Both the position numbers and the translations under genes were made by a program. Under the pieces are notes generated by a model, which was not told where the DNA came from, made no database searches, and saw only the letters and a program-made list of their open reading frames with translations. A stretch of DNA of 64,000 nucleotides from Nitrospiraceae bacterium. Its GTDB lineage: Bacteria; Nitrospirota; Thermodesulfovibrionia; UBA6902. The stretch is from the NCBI GenBank assembly GCA_003599505.1, contig QZKO01000018.1, forward strand, positions 36,229-100,228, written 5' to 3'. Of the stretch, positions 15,779-23,024 are shown in pieces. How positions within the stretch are numbered: position 1 is the first letter of the stretch; the number at the start of each line of letters is the position of its first letter.

Positions 15779-16952
15779 ATATTATTTCCAGCTCCGCCTT
15801 TAATGCGCCCGCCGCTTTCAGCGCCTGGAGGATGGATATAAGGTCACGGGGCGTAACTCCCAGGGCGTTCAGGGCCTTTATTACTTCGCCCAGGGTCACT
15901 CCGGATATCTGTACCAGCGACCCCTTCTGCTCTTTCACTGAAATTTCCGTGCGCGGCAATGTAACCGTCTCGGCCCCTTTAGGAGCGAACGGAAGAGGTT
16001 GTGAAACCTCGGGAGTTTCCCTGATTTCAATAGACAGCGAACCGTGAGCGATAGCTACCGGCGATATTGTCACATTTTCGCCGACAACTACAGTTCCGGT
16101 CCTCTCGTTAATAACTATCTTAGCGGTCATATCAACCCTGACGTCAAGGGACTCAATTTTTGTGATTAATCCGACGAGACTGTCCTGATATTCATCAGGT
16201 ATCGACAGCCTGACCGATGAAGAGTCCGCAGGGACCGCGTAACTGCCATGCAATGCGTCATTGATTTGCCCGGCTATCATATGCGCTGTCGTGAAATCAG
16301 CCCTGTGCAGGAACAGCCGGACACTGCCGCCGTTTCCGAGCACGAACGGAGGTTCTCTCTCTATGGTCGCGCCTTCCGGGATCTTGCCCGCGGCGAGGTG
16401 ATTTTTCTGTGCCTTCGAACCTTCTCCTTCCGCGGCAAAACCGCCTATTGAGAGAGGCCCCTGGGCCAGGGCGTAGACTTTGCCGTCCGGGCCTTTGAGG
16501 GGCGTAAGAAGCAGTGTGCCTCCCTGAATGCTTTTTGCGTCGCCGATCGTTGAAACGAGCGTATCAACCCTGGTGCCCGGTTTTGCGAACGGCGGAAGCG
16601 TGGCGGTGACGATGACCGCGGCAATATTCTTTGATTTCAGGTCCTCCAGACTGATTGTAAGGCCCGTCCTTTTCAACATGTTGATAATGCCCTGCACTGC
16701 CGCCTGTCCTTTATCTCCGGTGCCGTCAAGGCCGACCACTACGCCGTTGCCTATAAGCTGATTGTCCCTCACCCCTTCAAAATGCGCTATGTCTTTTATA
16801 CGCTCGGCGTATGCGGCAGGGGCAAGGGGCAAGGGGCAAGAGGCAAAAAAGAAGATAATTATGAATAACGCAAATATTCCGCTTCGTGTTACTTCCGAAT
16901 TCTTATTCCTGACCCCTGGTTTCTGTTTTATAACTCTTAACTCATAACTCAT
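15777..16952 (-). CDS. flgI: Flagellar P-ring protein FlgI
   Basis: FlgI forms the periplasmic P-ring around the rod. After the signal peptide the mature protein starts AERIKDIAHFEGVRDNQLIG and continues with GVVVGLDGTGD and VNMLKRTGL-like INMLKRTGLT blocks. It ends with ALGVTPRDLISILQALKAAGAL; all are family-typical. The start is placed at ATG 16952 because the longer reading is only repeat DNA. The first 25 residues (MSYELRV...) are repeat-encoded and precede the hydrophobic core, which itself ends PLPLAPAAYA, encoded by a second repeat. The signal peptide is therefore unusually long. Confidence 0.92.
   Translation of the reverse strand: MSYELRVIKQKPGVRNKNSEVTRSGIFALFIIIFFFASCPLPLAPAAYAERIKDIAHFEGVRDNQLIGNGVVVGLDGTGDKGQAAVQGIINMLKRTGLTISLEDLKSKNIAAVIVTATLPPFAKPGTRVDTLVSTIGDAKSIQGGTLLLTPLKGPDGKVYALAQGPLSIGGFAAEGEGSKAQKNHLAAGKIPEGATIEREPPFVLGNGGSVRLFLHRADFTTAHMIAGQINDALHGSYAVPADSSSVRLSIPDEYQDSLVGLITKIESLDVRVDMTAKIVINERTGTVVVGENVTISPVAIAHGSLSIEIRETPEVSQPLPFAPKGAETVTLPRTEISVKEQKGSLVQISGVTLGEVIKALNALGVTPRDLISILQALKAAGALKAELEII
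16815..16846. repeat. Heptamer tandem repeat GGGGCAA inside the flgI signal sequence
   Basis: Four to five units of GGGGCAA/GAGGCAA encode, on the minus strand, the CPLPLAP part of the FlgI signal peptide. Confidence 0.7.
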
Positions 16953-16962
16953 AACTCTTAAC
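16929..16962. repeat. Heptamer tandem repeat AACTCAT/AACTCTT
   Basis: The units AACTCTT, AACTCAT, AACTCAT, AACTCTT follow one another without gaps. On the minus strand they contain the flgI start codon (ATG at 16952 or 16945). Confidence 0.8.
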
Positions 16963-16968
16963 CGCCTT

Positions 16969-17715
16969 TCAGAACGGCCAAACCCTATCAAGTACCCGTA
17001 CCAGCCAGCCCGGGCTTTGCTTGTCCTGGATTACCCCGTCTCCAACATAATAAATCCTGGCGTCCGCTATTTTATTGCTCAACACGGTATTGCTTGTGTC
17101 AATGTCGTCGATCCTTGTCATCCCGGAAAACACCAGTATCTGTTTTTCGTTGTTAATAGTCATTTCCTTCCTTGCTTCCAGCACGAGGTTTCCGTTAGGC
17201 ATCACCTCCACAACCTTCGCGGTTATTGTGGCCGCGAGTTTCCCCTCTCTGTTTGTGTCTCCCTTGCCTGTAAACTCCGATATTCCCGTACCGGCGACTT
17301 TTGGCTCGAATATATTTGCGCCTTTATAAAGATCTTTCAGCAGGAACGCATTGTGCAGGTTGAAATCCGTATTCATCCCGAATATCTCCGTCGCGTCAAA
17401 ATCCGCCGATGAATCACGGCTTGTATCCGTATCAGCCTTGCCCGAGCCGGACAAATTCTCCACGATCCGTATCGTAACAAGATCGTTGAGCCTTCGCGCC
17501 TTTGTGTCTTCGAATATGTTAGCCGAATCATTCCAGAGGGAGTTGGCGGACGGCGTTATTTTTTCCTTTTCATGATAAACGTATTTCGGGGGCTCCGGCG
17601 GCAATTTTGAGGACGGAGTAGCGCAGGAAAACAGCGGTAAGCAGTAAGCGGTAAGCAGTAAGCAAAAAACTAAGAGTTTAGATTTGTTATAGTTCCACTC
17701 TAACCGTATTTTCAT
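16969..17715 (-). CDS. flgH: Flagellar L-ring lipoprotein FlgH
   Basis: FlgH makes the outer-membrane L-ring. The 248-residue precursor has a lipobox LFSC (cysteine near residue 31), then SLWNDSANIFEDTKARRLNDLVTI (core NDSANIFEDTKARRLNDL). The FTGKGDTNREGKLAATITAKVVEVMPNGNLVLEARKE segment (core VVEVMPNGNLVLEA) and the GWLVRVLDRVWPF end are typical. The hydrophobic signal core LLTAYCLPL is encoded by a heptamer repeat. The gene overlaps flgA by 29 bases and ends 17 bases before the flgI start. An outer-membrane ring confirms a diderm envelope. Confidence 0.93.
   Translation of the reverse strand: MKIRLEWNYNKSKLLVFCLLLTAYCLPLFSCATPSSKLPPEPPKYVYHEKEKITPSANSLWNDSANIFEDTKARRLNDLVTIRIVENLSGSGKADTDTSRDSSADFDATEIFGMNTDFNLHNAFLLKDLYKGANIFEPKVAGTGISEFTGKGDTNREGKLAATITAKVVEVMPNGNLVLEARKEMTINNEKQILVFSGMTRIDDIDTSNTVLSNKIADARIYYVGDGVIQDKQSPGWLVRVLDRVWPF
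17632..17670. repeat. Heptamer tandem repeat GCAGTAA/GCGGTAA inside the flgH signal sequence
   Basis: Units alternate GCGGTAA, GCAGTAA, GCGGTAA, GCAGTAA, then GCAAAAA. On the minus strand they read TTACTGC/TTACCGC and encode the LLLTAYCLPL portion of the lipoprotein signal. Confidence 0.85.
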
Positions 17716-18424
17716 CGATTAAAACTCCTCTCACCTCTTTTTTTGAGGACAGGTTCATTGCCTTTATCTGCGTTCCGACATATCCCTTCTCTTTCGTCTC
17801 ACCGGCTGCGGCAATGCTGAACCCCTCCGCGCCTATTAAAAGGACCACCTTTCTCCCTTTTCTGACAAGTTGTTCTTTTTCCACCATTTCTTCAGCAATT
17901 ACCATGTCAGCCATAACAGACCGCTTTAAATTTTTTCCGATAACGGCCCCCGGATCTTTGACGGCGCCCTTCGGGATTTTATTTATATCCATCTCCGACA
18001 CGTACAGGTCTTCATCCTGTAAAACATATCCCTTATTAAACGGCCTCCTGCTTTTAACAACAAAGTCAAAAGCCCTGACGTCCGCCCTAACGGTTGTTTT
18101 TCGGCTGTTATCATAACTGAAAGAAAAAACCCCTTTGCCGAGCGGGCCCCGTTCAACTGTTATCAGATCCGGCAGCCGGGCCGGGACATCTCCTGTAACG
18201 TGCACATTGCTCACTTCTATCTTTTCCCACGGATAATTTTCCGCCAGGAATGCCTGCAGCGCTTCCGCCGGATTCCATGTCTCGTCCGCAAGATCTGAAG
18301 TTTGGAAGCCTGAGGCGCATACCGGCAGAAGACAAAAGGCCGCGAAAAGAAGACAGCGGAGAAATATTCTTGCAGCCGACTCCCGATTTGCGTTTTCCTT
18401 ATTCTGTATTTTTTTTCTCCTCAT
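17687..18424 (-). CDS. flgA: P-ring assembly chaperone FlgA
   Basis: FlgA is the periplasmic chaperone for FlgI polymerisation. The 245-residue precursor has a signal peptide (FLRCLLFAAFCLLPVCASG), an N-terminal region (about 50-120) and a C-terminal SAF domain (about 130-200) with RRPFNKGYVLQDEDLYVSEMDINKIPKGAV (core VLQDEDLYVSEMDI). It ends with IKAMNLSSKKEVRGVLIDENTVRVEL. ATG 18424 is chosen for its GGAG site; an ATG at 18445 would add seven residues. Confidence 0.88.
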   Translation of the reverse strand: MRRKKIQNKENANRESAARIFLRCLLFAAFCLLPVCASGFQTSDLADETWNPAEALQAFLAENYPWEKIEVSNVHVTGDVPARLPDLITVERGPLGKGVFSFSYDNSRKTTVRADVRAFDFVVKSRRPFNKGYVLQDEDLYVSEMDINKIPKGAVKDPGAVIGKNLKRSVMADMVIAEEMVEKEQLVRKGRKVVLLIGAEGFSIAAAGETKEKGYVGTQIKAMNLSSKKEVRGVLIDENTVRVEL

Positions 18425-18447
18425 CTTTTTCTCCAGGCCTTTCATTT

Positions 18448-18480
18448 CCTACACCCTACACCCTGCTCCCTACACCCTAT
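18448..18480. repeat. Heptamer tandem repeat CCTACAC
   Basis: CCTACAC, CCTACAC, CCTGCTC, CCTACAC, CCTAT follow without gaps between flgG and flgA. On the coding strand the repeat supplies the TAG stop of flgG (18479-18477). Confidence 0.85.
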
Positions 18481-19265
18481 CTTCTGATATTGTTTGCCAT
18501 TTGCAGCATTTCATCCGAGGCCTGCACCACCTTTGCGTTCAGCTCATACGCCCTTTGACTTACTATCATGTTCACCATCTCTTCCACTATATTCACATTG
18601 CTCATTTCAAGAAACCCCTGGTTTACAGTCCCCAGTCCGTCAGACGCGGGGTTCCCGGTAGTCGCTTCACCTGAGGAGCCCGTCGGAAGGAACAGGTTTT
18701 TGCCTATCGCGTTCAGGCCGCCCGGATTAATAAACTGGGCCAATTCTATTTGTCCTACCTGTACAGGCGTAGAGCTGCCGGCCTGTAACACCGACACCGC
18801 GCCGTCGGATGTAATGGTAATCTGCAAGGTATTTGAAGGGATTGTGACGGCGGGCTCCAGAGGATATCCGTCAGAGTTGACCACGCGCCCTTCACTGTCA
18901 ATCTTGAAAGAGCCTGAACGTGTGTATGAAACCTCCCCGTCAGGCTTCGTTATCTGGAAAAAGCCGTTTCCTTCAATTACCAGATCAAGACTGTTGCCGG
19001 TGGAAACAAAGTCTCCCTGCTGGAACATCTTCTGGACCGCGGCGGGTTTGACGCCGAGACCGACCTGGATGCCGGAAGGAAGCGTGGCCCCTTCAGCCGA
19101 AGACGCGCCGGCCGACTTCAGTCCCTGATATAACAGCTCCTGAAAATCCGCCCTGCTTTTTTTGAACCCCGTGGTATTAACGTTTGCGAGGTTATTGGAG
19201 ATGACGTCGATACCGAGTCTCTGCGCCTCCATTCCCGTTGCCGCTATAAATAATGACCTTTGCAT
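18477..19265 (-). CDS. flgG: Distal rod protein FlgG
   Basis: The 262-residue protein matches FlgG at typical length. The N terminus MQRSLFIAATGMEAQRLGIDVISNNLANVNTTGFKKSRADFQ (core ISNNLANVNTTGFKKSRADF) and the C-terminal NVNIVEEMVNMIVSQRAYELNAKVVQASDEML (core SQRAYELNAK) are the paired helices that pack the rod. It is exported by the flagellar type III system without a cleaved signal. It follows flgF. Confidence 0.95.
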   Translation of the reverse strand: MQRSLFIAATGMEAQRLGIDVISNNLANVNTTGFKKSRADFQELLYQGLKSAGASSAEGATLPSGIQVGLGVKPAAVQKMFQQGDFVSTGNSLDLVIEGNGFFQITKPDGEVSYTRSGSFKIDSEGRVVNSDGYPLEPAVTIPSNTLQITITSDGAVSVLQAGSSTPVQVGQIELAQFINPGGLNAIGKNLFLPTGSSGEATTGNPASDGLGTVNQGFLEMSNVNIVEEMVNMIVSQRAYELNAKVVQASDEMLQMANNIRR

Positions 19266-19292
19266 ATCTTATCCCTCCATTTTAACCCCGTA

Positions 19293-19319
19293 AGGGCGGG
19301 TTTAAAACCCGCCCCTACT
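19293..19319. repeat. Dispersed palindromic repeat, copy 1
   Basis: A GC-rich near-palindrome with arms GGGCGGGTTT/AAACCCGCCC lies between flgF and flgG. A 27-base identical copy is found at 39498-39524. It could form a strong hairpin in the operon mRNA. Confidence 0.8.
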
Positions 19320-19330
19320 CTAAACTTTTA

Positions 19331-20038
19331 TTATTTCCCCAGCTCATTTGCTACTTTCGACGACGCTTCGTCAAAAGTCTGTATCATCTTCTGATAGGCC
19401 TCAAACTCTCTCAGGGACGTAAGCATCTGCACGATCTCCCTCATCGATTCAACGTTTGAAGCCTCCAGATATCCCTGGCTTACCGTGGATTTTATCTCTA
19501 TGCCCTGCTCATCGGCAGCGAATGCTCCGCCGCTGAGTTTCTGTAATTTTTCTTTCTCCGCGAAATCGACAATCCTGAGCGCGCCTGCGGATATGTCGTC
19601 GATAAAGACCTCACCGGCGGCATTCACGTCGATCTTTCTGCCCTGCGCTGAAATGGGCCCGCCGCTGCCCAGGAGTTTTATATTGTCCTGTGTGGTCAGG
19701 TAGCCCTCGCCGTCGATTTTGAAATTACCGTTTCTTGTATACCTGCCGCCTTCAAGCGCAAAAAAACCTTCGCCGTTTATCGCGAGGTCCAGAGGATTGC
19801 CTGTCCTCATTAGAGTGCCGCTCGAAAAGTCGGTCACTACGCGCGAGGTTTCAGTCATGGTCCTCCCGTCCTCAACAAGAGGAGGCTTGTTGTCGACAGG
19901 GATCAGATAATCCTTAAACGCAATACGCTCCTTTTTGTAGCCCGGGGTTGCCGCGTTCGCGACATTCTGGGCAAAGATATCCAGATGCCTCTGCTTGATG
20001 ACAGCTCCGGAAAGCGCTATGTATATTCCTTTATACAT
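19331..20038 (-). CDS. flgF: Proximal rod protein FlgF (FlgG-like)
   Basis: The 235-residue protein has the rod signature IFAQNVANAATPGYKKERIAF, with a proline-glycine turn typical of rod/hook proteins. The central block GNPLDLAINGEGFFALEGGRYTRNGNFKIDGEGYL (core DLAINGEGFF) and the C-terminal EASNVESMREIVQMLTSLREFEAYQKM helix complete the family pattern. It is the first gene after a sigma-54 promoter and starts the flgF-G-A-H-I-J run. Confidence 0.9.
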   Translation of the reverse strand: MYKGIYIALSGAVIKQRHLDIFAQNVANAATPGYKKERIAFKDYLIPVDNKPPLVEDGRTMTETSRVVTDFSSGTLMRTGNPLDLAINGEGFFALEGGRYTRNGNFKIDGEGYLTTQDNIKLLGSGGPISAQGRKIDVNAAGEVFIDDISAGALRIVDFAEKEKLQKLSGGAFAADEQGIEIKSTVSQGYLEASNVESMREIVQMLTSLREFEAYQKMIQTFDEASSKVANELGK

Positions 20039-20052
20039 TCCTTATTAAGTTA

Positions 20053-20070
20053 TCGCAAACCTGATGCCAG
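20053..20070 (-). promoter_or_regulatory. Sigma-54 promoter of flgF operon
   Basis: On the minus strand CTGGCATCAGGTTTGCGA has GG (20068-20067) and GC (20056-20055) exactly 10 bases apart, matching TGGCAYR-N4-TTGC. It lies about 17 bases before the flgF ATG, so the transcript would have a very short leader. The NtrC-type regulator at 9.7-11.1 kb is the likely activator. Confidence 0.75.
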
Positions 20071-20190
20071 AGATTTATTTTTTCCCGTTAATTTTATTGT
20101 TGTGAAATCAGTCACTTATATTTTGCCTTTAAAATCCCTGTGTCAATTTCCTGTTTGTCACAGGGAAGATATTTCCTTGTATTGAAAATC

Positions 20191-20224
20191 TTTCCCTGCC
20201 CCTACTCCCTGCATCCCGCAACAT
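20191..20224. repeat. Heptamer tandem repeat CCCTGCC/CCCTACT
   Basis: About four degenerate units (TCCCTGC, CCCTACT, CCCTGCA, TCCCGCA) lie between the small charged gene and the flgF promoter. Confidence 0.6.
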
Positions 20225-20236
20225 GCCCCTTTATCT

Positions 20237-20404
20237 TTATATCCTGATATCCACTCTGCCTTCTTTTTTTTCAGGCTCATCCTTGTCCTTTTTTTGTTCC
20301 CTGTCCCTGTCCTTCTTCGGATTTCTCCGGGGGGCCTGTCCGGCTTCCCTTTCCTGTTTTACAGGGAGTATCACGTCTATGTTTTTTAATCCGTCAATCG
20401 CCAT
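20237..20404 (-). CDS. Small, highly charged protein of unknown function
   Basis: Reading from ATG 20404 gives a 55-residue protein. A short hydrophobic start (MAIDGLKNIDVILPVK) is followed by a run of Lys, Arg, Asp and Glu and the end EGRVDIRI. It begins 10 bases after the fliA stop, in the same direction and inside the flagellar block, which favours a real gene. No ribosome site stands out, and a family is not recognised. It could be an unusual small flagellar factor; the charged middle may be low-complexity sequence. Confidence 0.5.
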   Translation of the reverse strand: MAIDGLKNIDVILPVKQEREAGQAPRRNPKKDRDREQKKDKDEPEKKEGRVDIRI

Positions 20405-20413
20405 TGCAGCATT

Positions 20414-21145
20414 TCATTTCGCCCATTTGAGCTTTGACTTCAGTTTTACAAGCGCCTGACTGTGAATCTGACAAACCCTTGACTCCGTAATACTCAGCAC
20501 CTTCCCTATTTCCTGCATCGTAAGCTCTTCATAGTAATACAATGATAAAACCAGTTTTTCCTTTTCAGGCAGACGGTCTATCAGCTCCGCCAGATTCTCC
20601 TGCAAATCTTTTTCCTCAAGGGTTTCAAGGGGCGTTTTCGAAGAAGTATCGGCAATACATTCCGAGAAGTTCAGGTCGCTGTCATTATATTTATTGGTCT
20701 TGAAATCCTCGATCCGTACCGGCGATGAAGCGACAGCGTACTGCAATATCCTGTAATATTCATCGAGGGGCATCTTCAACTGCTTCGCCACCTCGGTATC
20801 GTCAGGCGCCCTGCCGTGCTGTTTTTCAAGTCTTTCCCGGGCGCCGTTAATTACGTCTATCTTCTTTCTCATGGACCTCGGGATCCAGGCCGTGGCCCTC
20901 AGCTCATCGATCATCGCCCCCTTTATGCGCAATTCAGCGTATGTCTTCAGCTTGACCTTGCCGGGCTCAAACCTTTTAAGCGCGTCCATCAGGCCCATAA
21001 GGCCGACGCTTATAAGATCATCGATGGTCACATGGGGAGGGAGTTTCCACGAAAGCCTGTACGCCGTATACTTTATGTACGGCAAAAACTCCTTGATGAT
21101 TTGTTCTTTTGTTTCTTCTTTTATCTCTGTCCTGTATTTCAGCAT
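20414..21145 (-). CDS. fliA: Flagellar sigma factor FliA (sigma-28)
   Basis: FliA directs RNA polymerase to late flagellar and chemotaxis promoters. The 243-residue protein has region 2 (IDDLISVGLMGLMDALKRFEPGKVKLKTYAELRIKGAMIDELRA; core LRIKGAMIDELRA), region 3, and a region 4 helix-turn-helix near the end (YYEELTMQEIGKVLSITESRVCQIH; core GKVLSITESRVCQIH). It overlaps flhG by 7 bases. Its own target sites are visible at flgM, the 30.3-kb cyclase, the che operon and the 62.3-kb operon. Confidence 0.95.
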   Translation of the reverse strand: MLKYRTEIKEETKEQIIKEFLPYIKYTAYRLSWKLPPHVTIDDLISVGLMGLMDALKRFEPGKVKLKTYAELRIKGAMIDELRATAWIPRSMRKKIDVINGARERLEKQHGRAPDDTEVAKQLKMPLDEYYRILQYAVASSPVRIEDFKTNKYNDSDLNFSECIADTSSKTPLETLEEKDLQENLAELIDRLPEKEKLVLSLYYYEELTMQEIGKVLSITESRVCQIHSQALVKLKSKLKWAK

Positions 21146-21960
21146 TTTGCCTTCAACAGACCTCCAAGAAAAAACTGGAGCGTCCCCTTTACATGGTTAT
21201 TGTTTTCAACGGATATTTTTTCGGCTATCTGCATAATGCTCCTGGCCGCTTCGCTCTCCGGGTAAACCTCCAGCAGCGCTTTCTGCTGCCGCACCGCCTT
21301 TTGCAGGAGGGGGTCATAGGGAACATGTCCCAGATAGTCAAGAGATATGTTGAGGAATTTCTCCGCCGCGACCGAGAGCCTTCTGAACACTTCTCTCGCC
21401 TCTTTTTCGCCTTTCACGTTGTTGACCAGTATCTTGAATTTCTTCTCCTGGTATTTTGTGAAGAGCACTTTCATAAGGGCGTATGCGTCGGTCATTGCCG
21501 TCGGTTCGGCTGATGTTACGATTATGATTTCCTGCGCGGCCATGCAGAAGAAGGCGACGTTGGAGGATATCCCGGAAGATGTGTCTATAAGGAGATAGTC
21601 CACCGGGTCTTCATATCCCTCAAATTCTTCAATAAGCCTCAGTCTCTGGAATTCATCAAGCTCCGTGAGCTCCTGGATGCCGGAGCTCGCGGGCAGGACT
21701 TTTATCCCGGAGGGACCTTCCACGATAAGGTCCTTCAGCTTCTTTTCCCCCTTGAACAGATGCCTGATGTTGTACTTTGTCGCCAGGTTCAGCACGACGT
21801 CTATATTGCTGAGGCCGAGGTCCGCGTCAAAGACCATCACTTTCTTGTTAAGCCTGCTGAACCCTATCGCAAGGTTTGCCGTGATATTTGTTTTTCCGAC
21901 ACCGCCTTTGCCGCTCGCTACCGCTATCGTTCTTACTGTCTTTCCTTCCGTGATGTCCAT
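21139..21960 (-). CDS. flhG: FlhG/FleN flagellar number ATPase (MinD family)
   Basis: The 273-residue protein has the deviant Walker A ASGKGGVGKTN, Walker A' FDADLGLSNIDV, and LIDTSSGIS. FlhG restricts flagellar number and position and acts on FlhF. Its ATG shares a base with the flhF stop, and it sits between flhF and fliA. A polar or counted flagellar pattern is therefore expected. Confidence 0.93.
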   Translation of the reverse strand: MDITEGKTVRTIAVASGKGGVGKTNITANLAIGFSRLNKKVMVFDADLGLSNIDVVLNLATKYNIRHLFKGEKKLKDLIVEGPSGIKVLPASSGIQELTELDEFQRLRLIEEFEGYEDPVDYLLIDTSSGISSNVAFFCMAAQEIIIVTSAEPTAMTDAYALMKVLFTKYQEKKFKILVNNVKGEKEAREVFRRLSVAAEKFLNISLDYLGHVPYDPLLQKAVRQQKALLEVYPESEAARSIMQIAEKISVENNNHVKGTLQFFLGGLLKAKC

Positions 21961-23024
21961 TATGCGCTCCCTGTTCTCAGAATAAGATTGGTCAGTTTTC
22001 TGTTCTCGATAAATTCAATATTGCCCGGGACCCTCTGTCCCGTAGTTATATACGCGACCGGTTTCCTGTAGGTGCGGCACAGGTTATATATGGAACCCAG
22101 TTTCACTGCTTCGTCCGTCTTTGTAAAGGCTATATAATCTATAGGAAGACCGCCGTAGTGCTTATAGGTATCAATGAGGAAGTCACAATCGCTCGAGGCG
22201 CTGAGCAGAAGCTGGGTCTCCAGCGGCAGGCCCATTTTATAAATATCCTTGAGACTCTTTATATATTCATCATCCTTCGGGTTCTGCCCCGTGGTGTCTA
22301 TAAGCAGGATGTCCCTGTCGTTGAATTTCCTGATGCTTTTTTTCAGGTCCTGCGCGTTTGAAACAATCTCCAGCGGGACCCCCAGCATTTTCGCGTAAAT
22401 CCTTATCTGCTCCACCGCCCCTATCTTGAATGTGTCTACCCCGATGACGGCCGTTCTTCTTCCTTCCTTGACAGCCTTTGAAGCGAGCTTCGCGATTGTA
22501 GTAGTTTTCCCCGCGCCTGTGGGGCCTATGAGCATAACGGCCCTCATGTTGTATCTGCCCGACATGTTCCAGACGCCGGAATAAGGGGTGTCGTAAAGCC
22601 TCGAACGGCTTATGTCCTCGGATATCAGCGTTTCCAGGTCTTCTATGCCCCCGGCCCTTTCCACAAGATTTAACGCGTATTCGTCGCGGATCGACCGTTC
22701 CCGGAGAAAATAAAACATTTTCTTCCTGTCCGCGGGCAAGGTCAGCTCGCACCCGCTGTTCCGCATGGCTTCGACGCATTCTCTCAGAGTTCTGATTTCA
22801 TTTTTCAGCTCGGCGATATCGCCCGTTGAAGCCGTGGAGGCCGGCAACACGCTCTTGCCGTCATAGTGTTCAATGTCAAAGTCGACGGCGGCCGTAATCT
22901 CCACATACGGCTTCGAGCCTTTCCTGTCTTGCGAAGAGATGATGACCGCGTCCTCCCCCAGCTCTCTCTTGACGCTCGCCAGGGCTTCGCTGAAAGTCCT
23001 TGCCTGATATTTTTTAATTTTCAT
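21960..23024 (-). CDS. flhF: Flagellar SRP-family GTPase FlhF
   Basis: FlhF places the flagellar base at its site and recruits FliF. The 354-residue protein has an N-terminal B domain starting MKIKKYQARTFSEALASVKRELGEDAVIISS (core ALASVKRELGEDAVI) and a helical N domain. The G domain has LIGPTGAGKTTTIAKLA, DTFKIGAVEQIRIYA and LIDTTGQNPKD. It overlaps the flhA end by 11 bases. Confidence 0.94.
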   Translation of the reverse strand: MKIKKYQARTFSEALASVKRELGEDAVIISSQDRKGSKPYVEITAAVDFDIEHYDGKSVLPASTASTGDIAELKNEIRTLRECVEAMRNSGCELTLPADRKKMFYFLRERSIRDEYALNLVERAGGIEDLETLISEDISRSRLYDTPYSGVWNMSGRYNMRAVMLIGPTGAGKTTTIAKLASKAVKEGRRTAVIGVDTFKIGAVEQIRIYAKMLGVPLEIVSNAQDLKKSIRKFNDRDILLIDTTGQNPKDDEYIKSLKDIYKMGLPLETQLLLSASSDCDFLIDTYKHYGGLPIDYIAFTKTDEAVKLGSIYNLCRTYRKPVAYITTGQRVPGNIEFIENRKLTNLILRTGSA

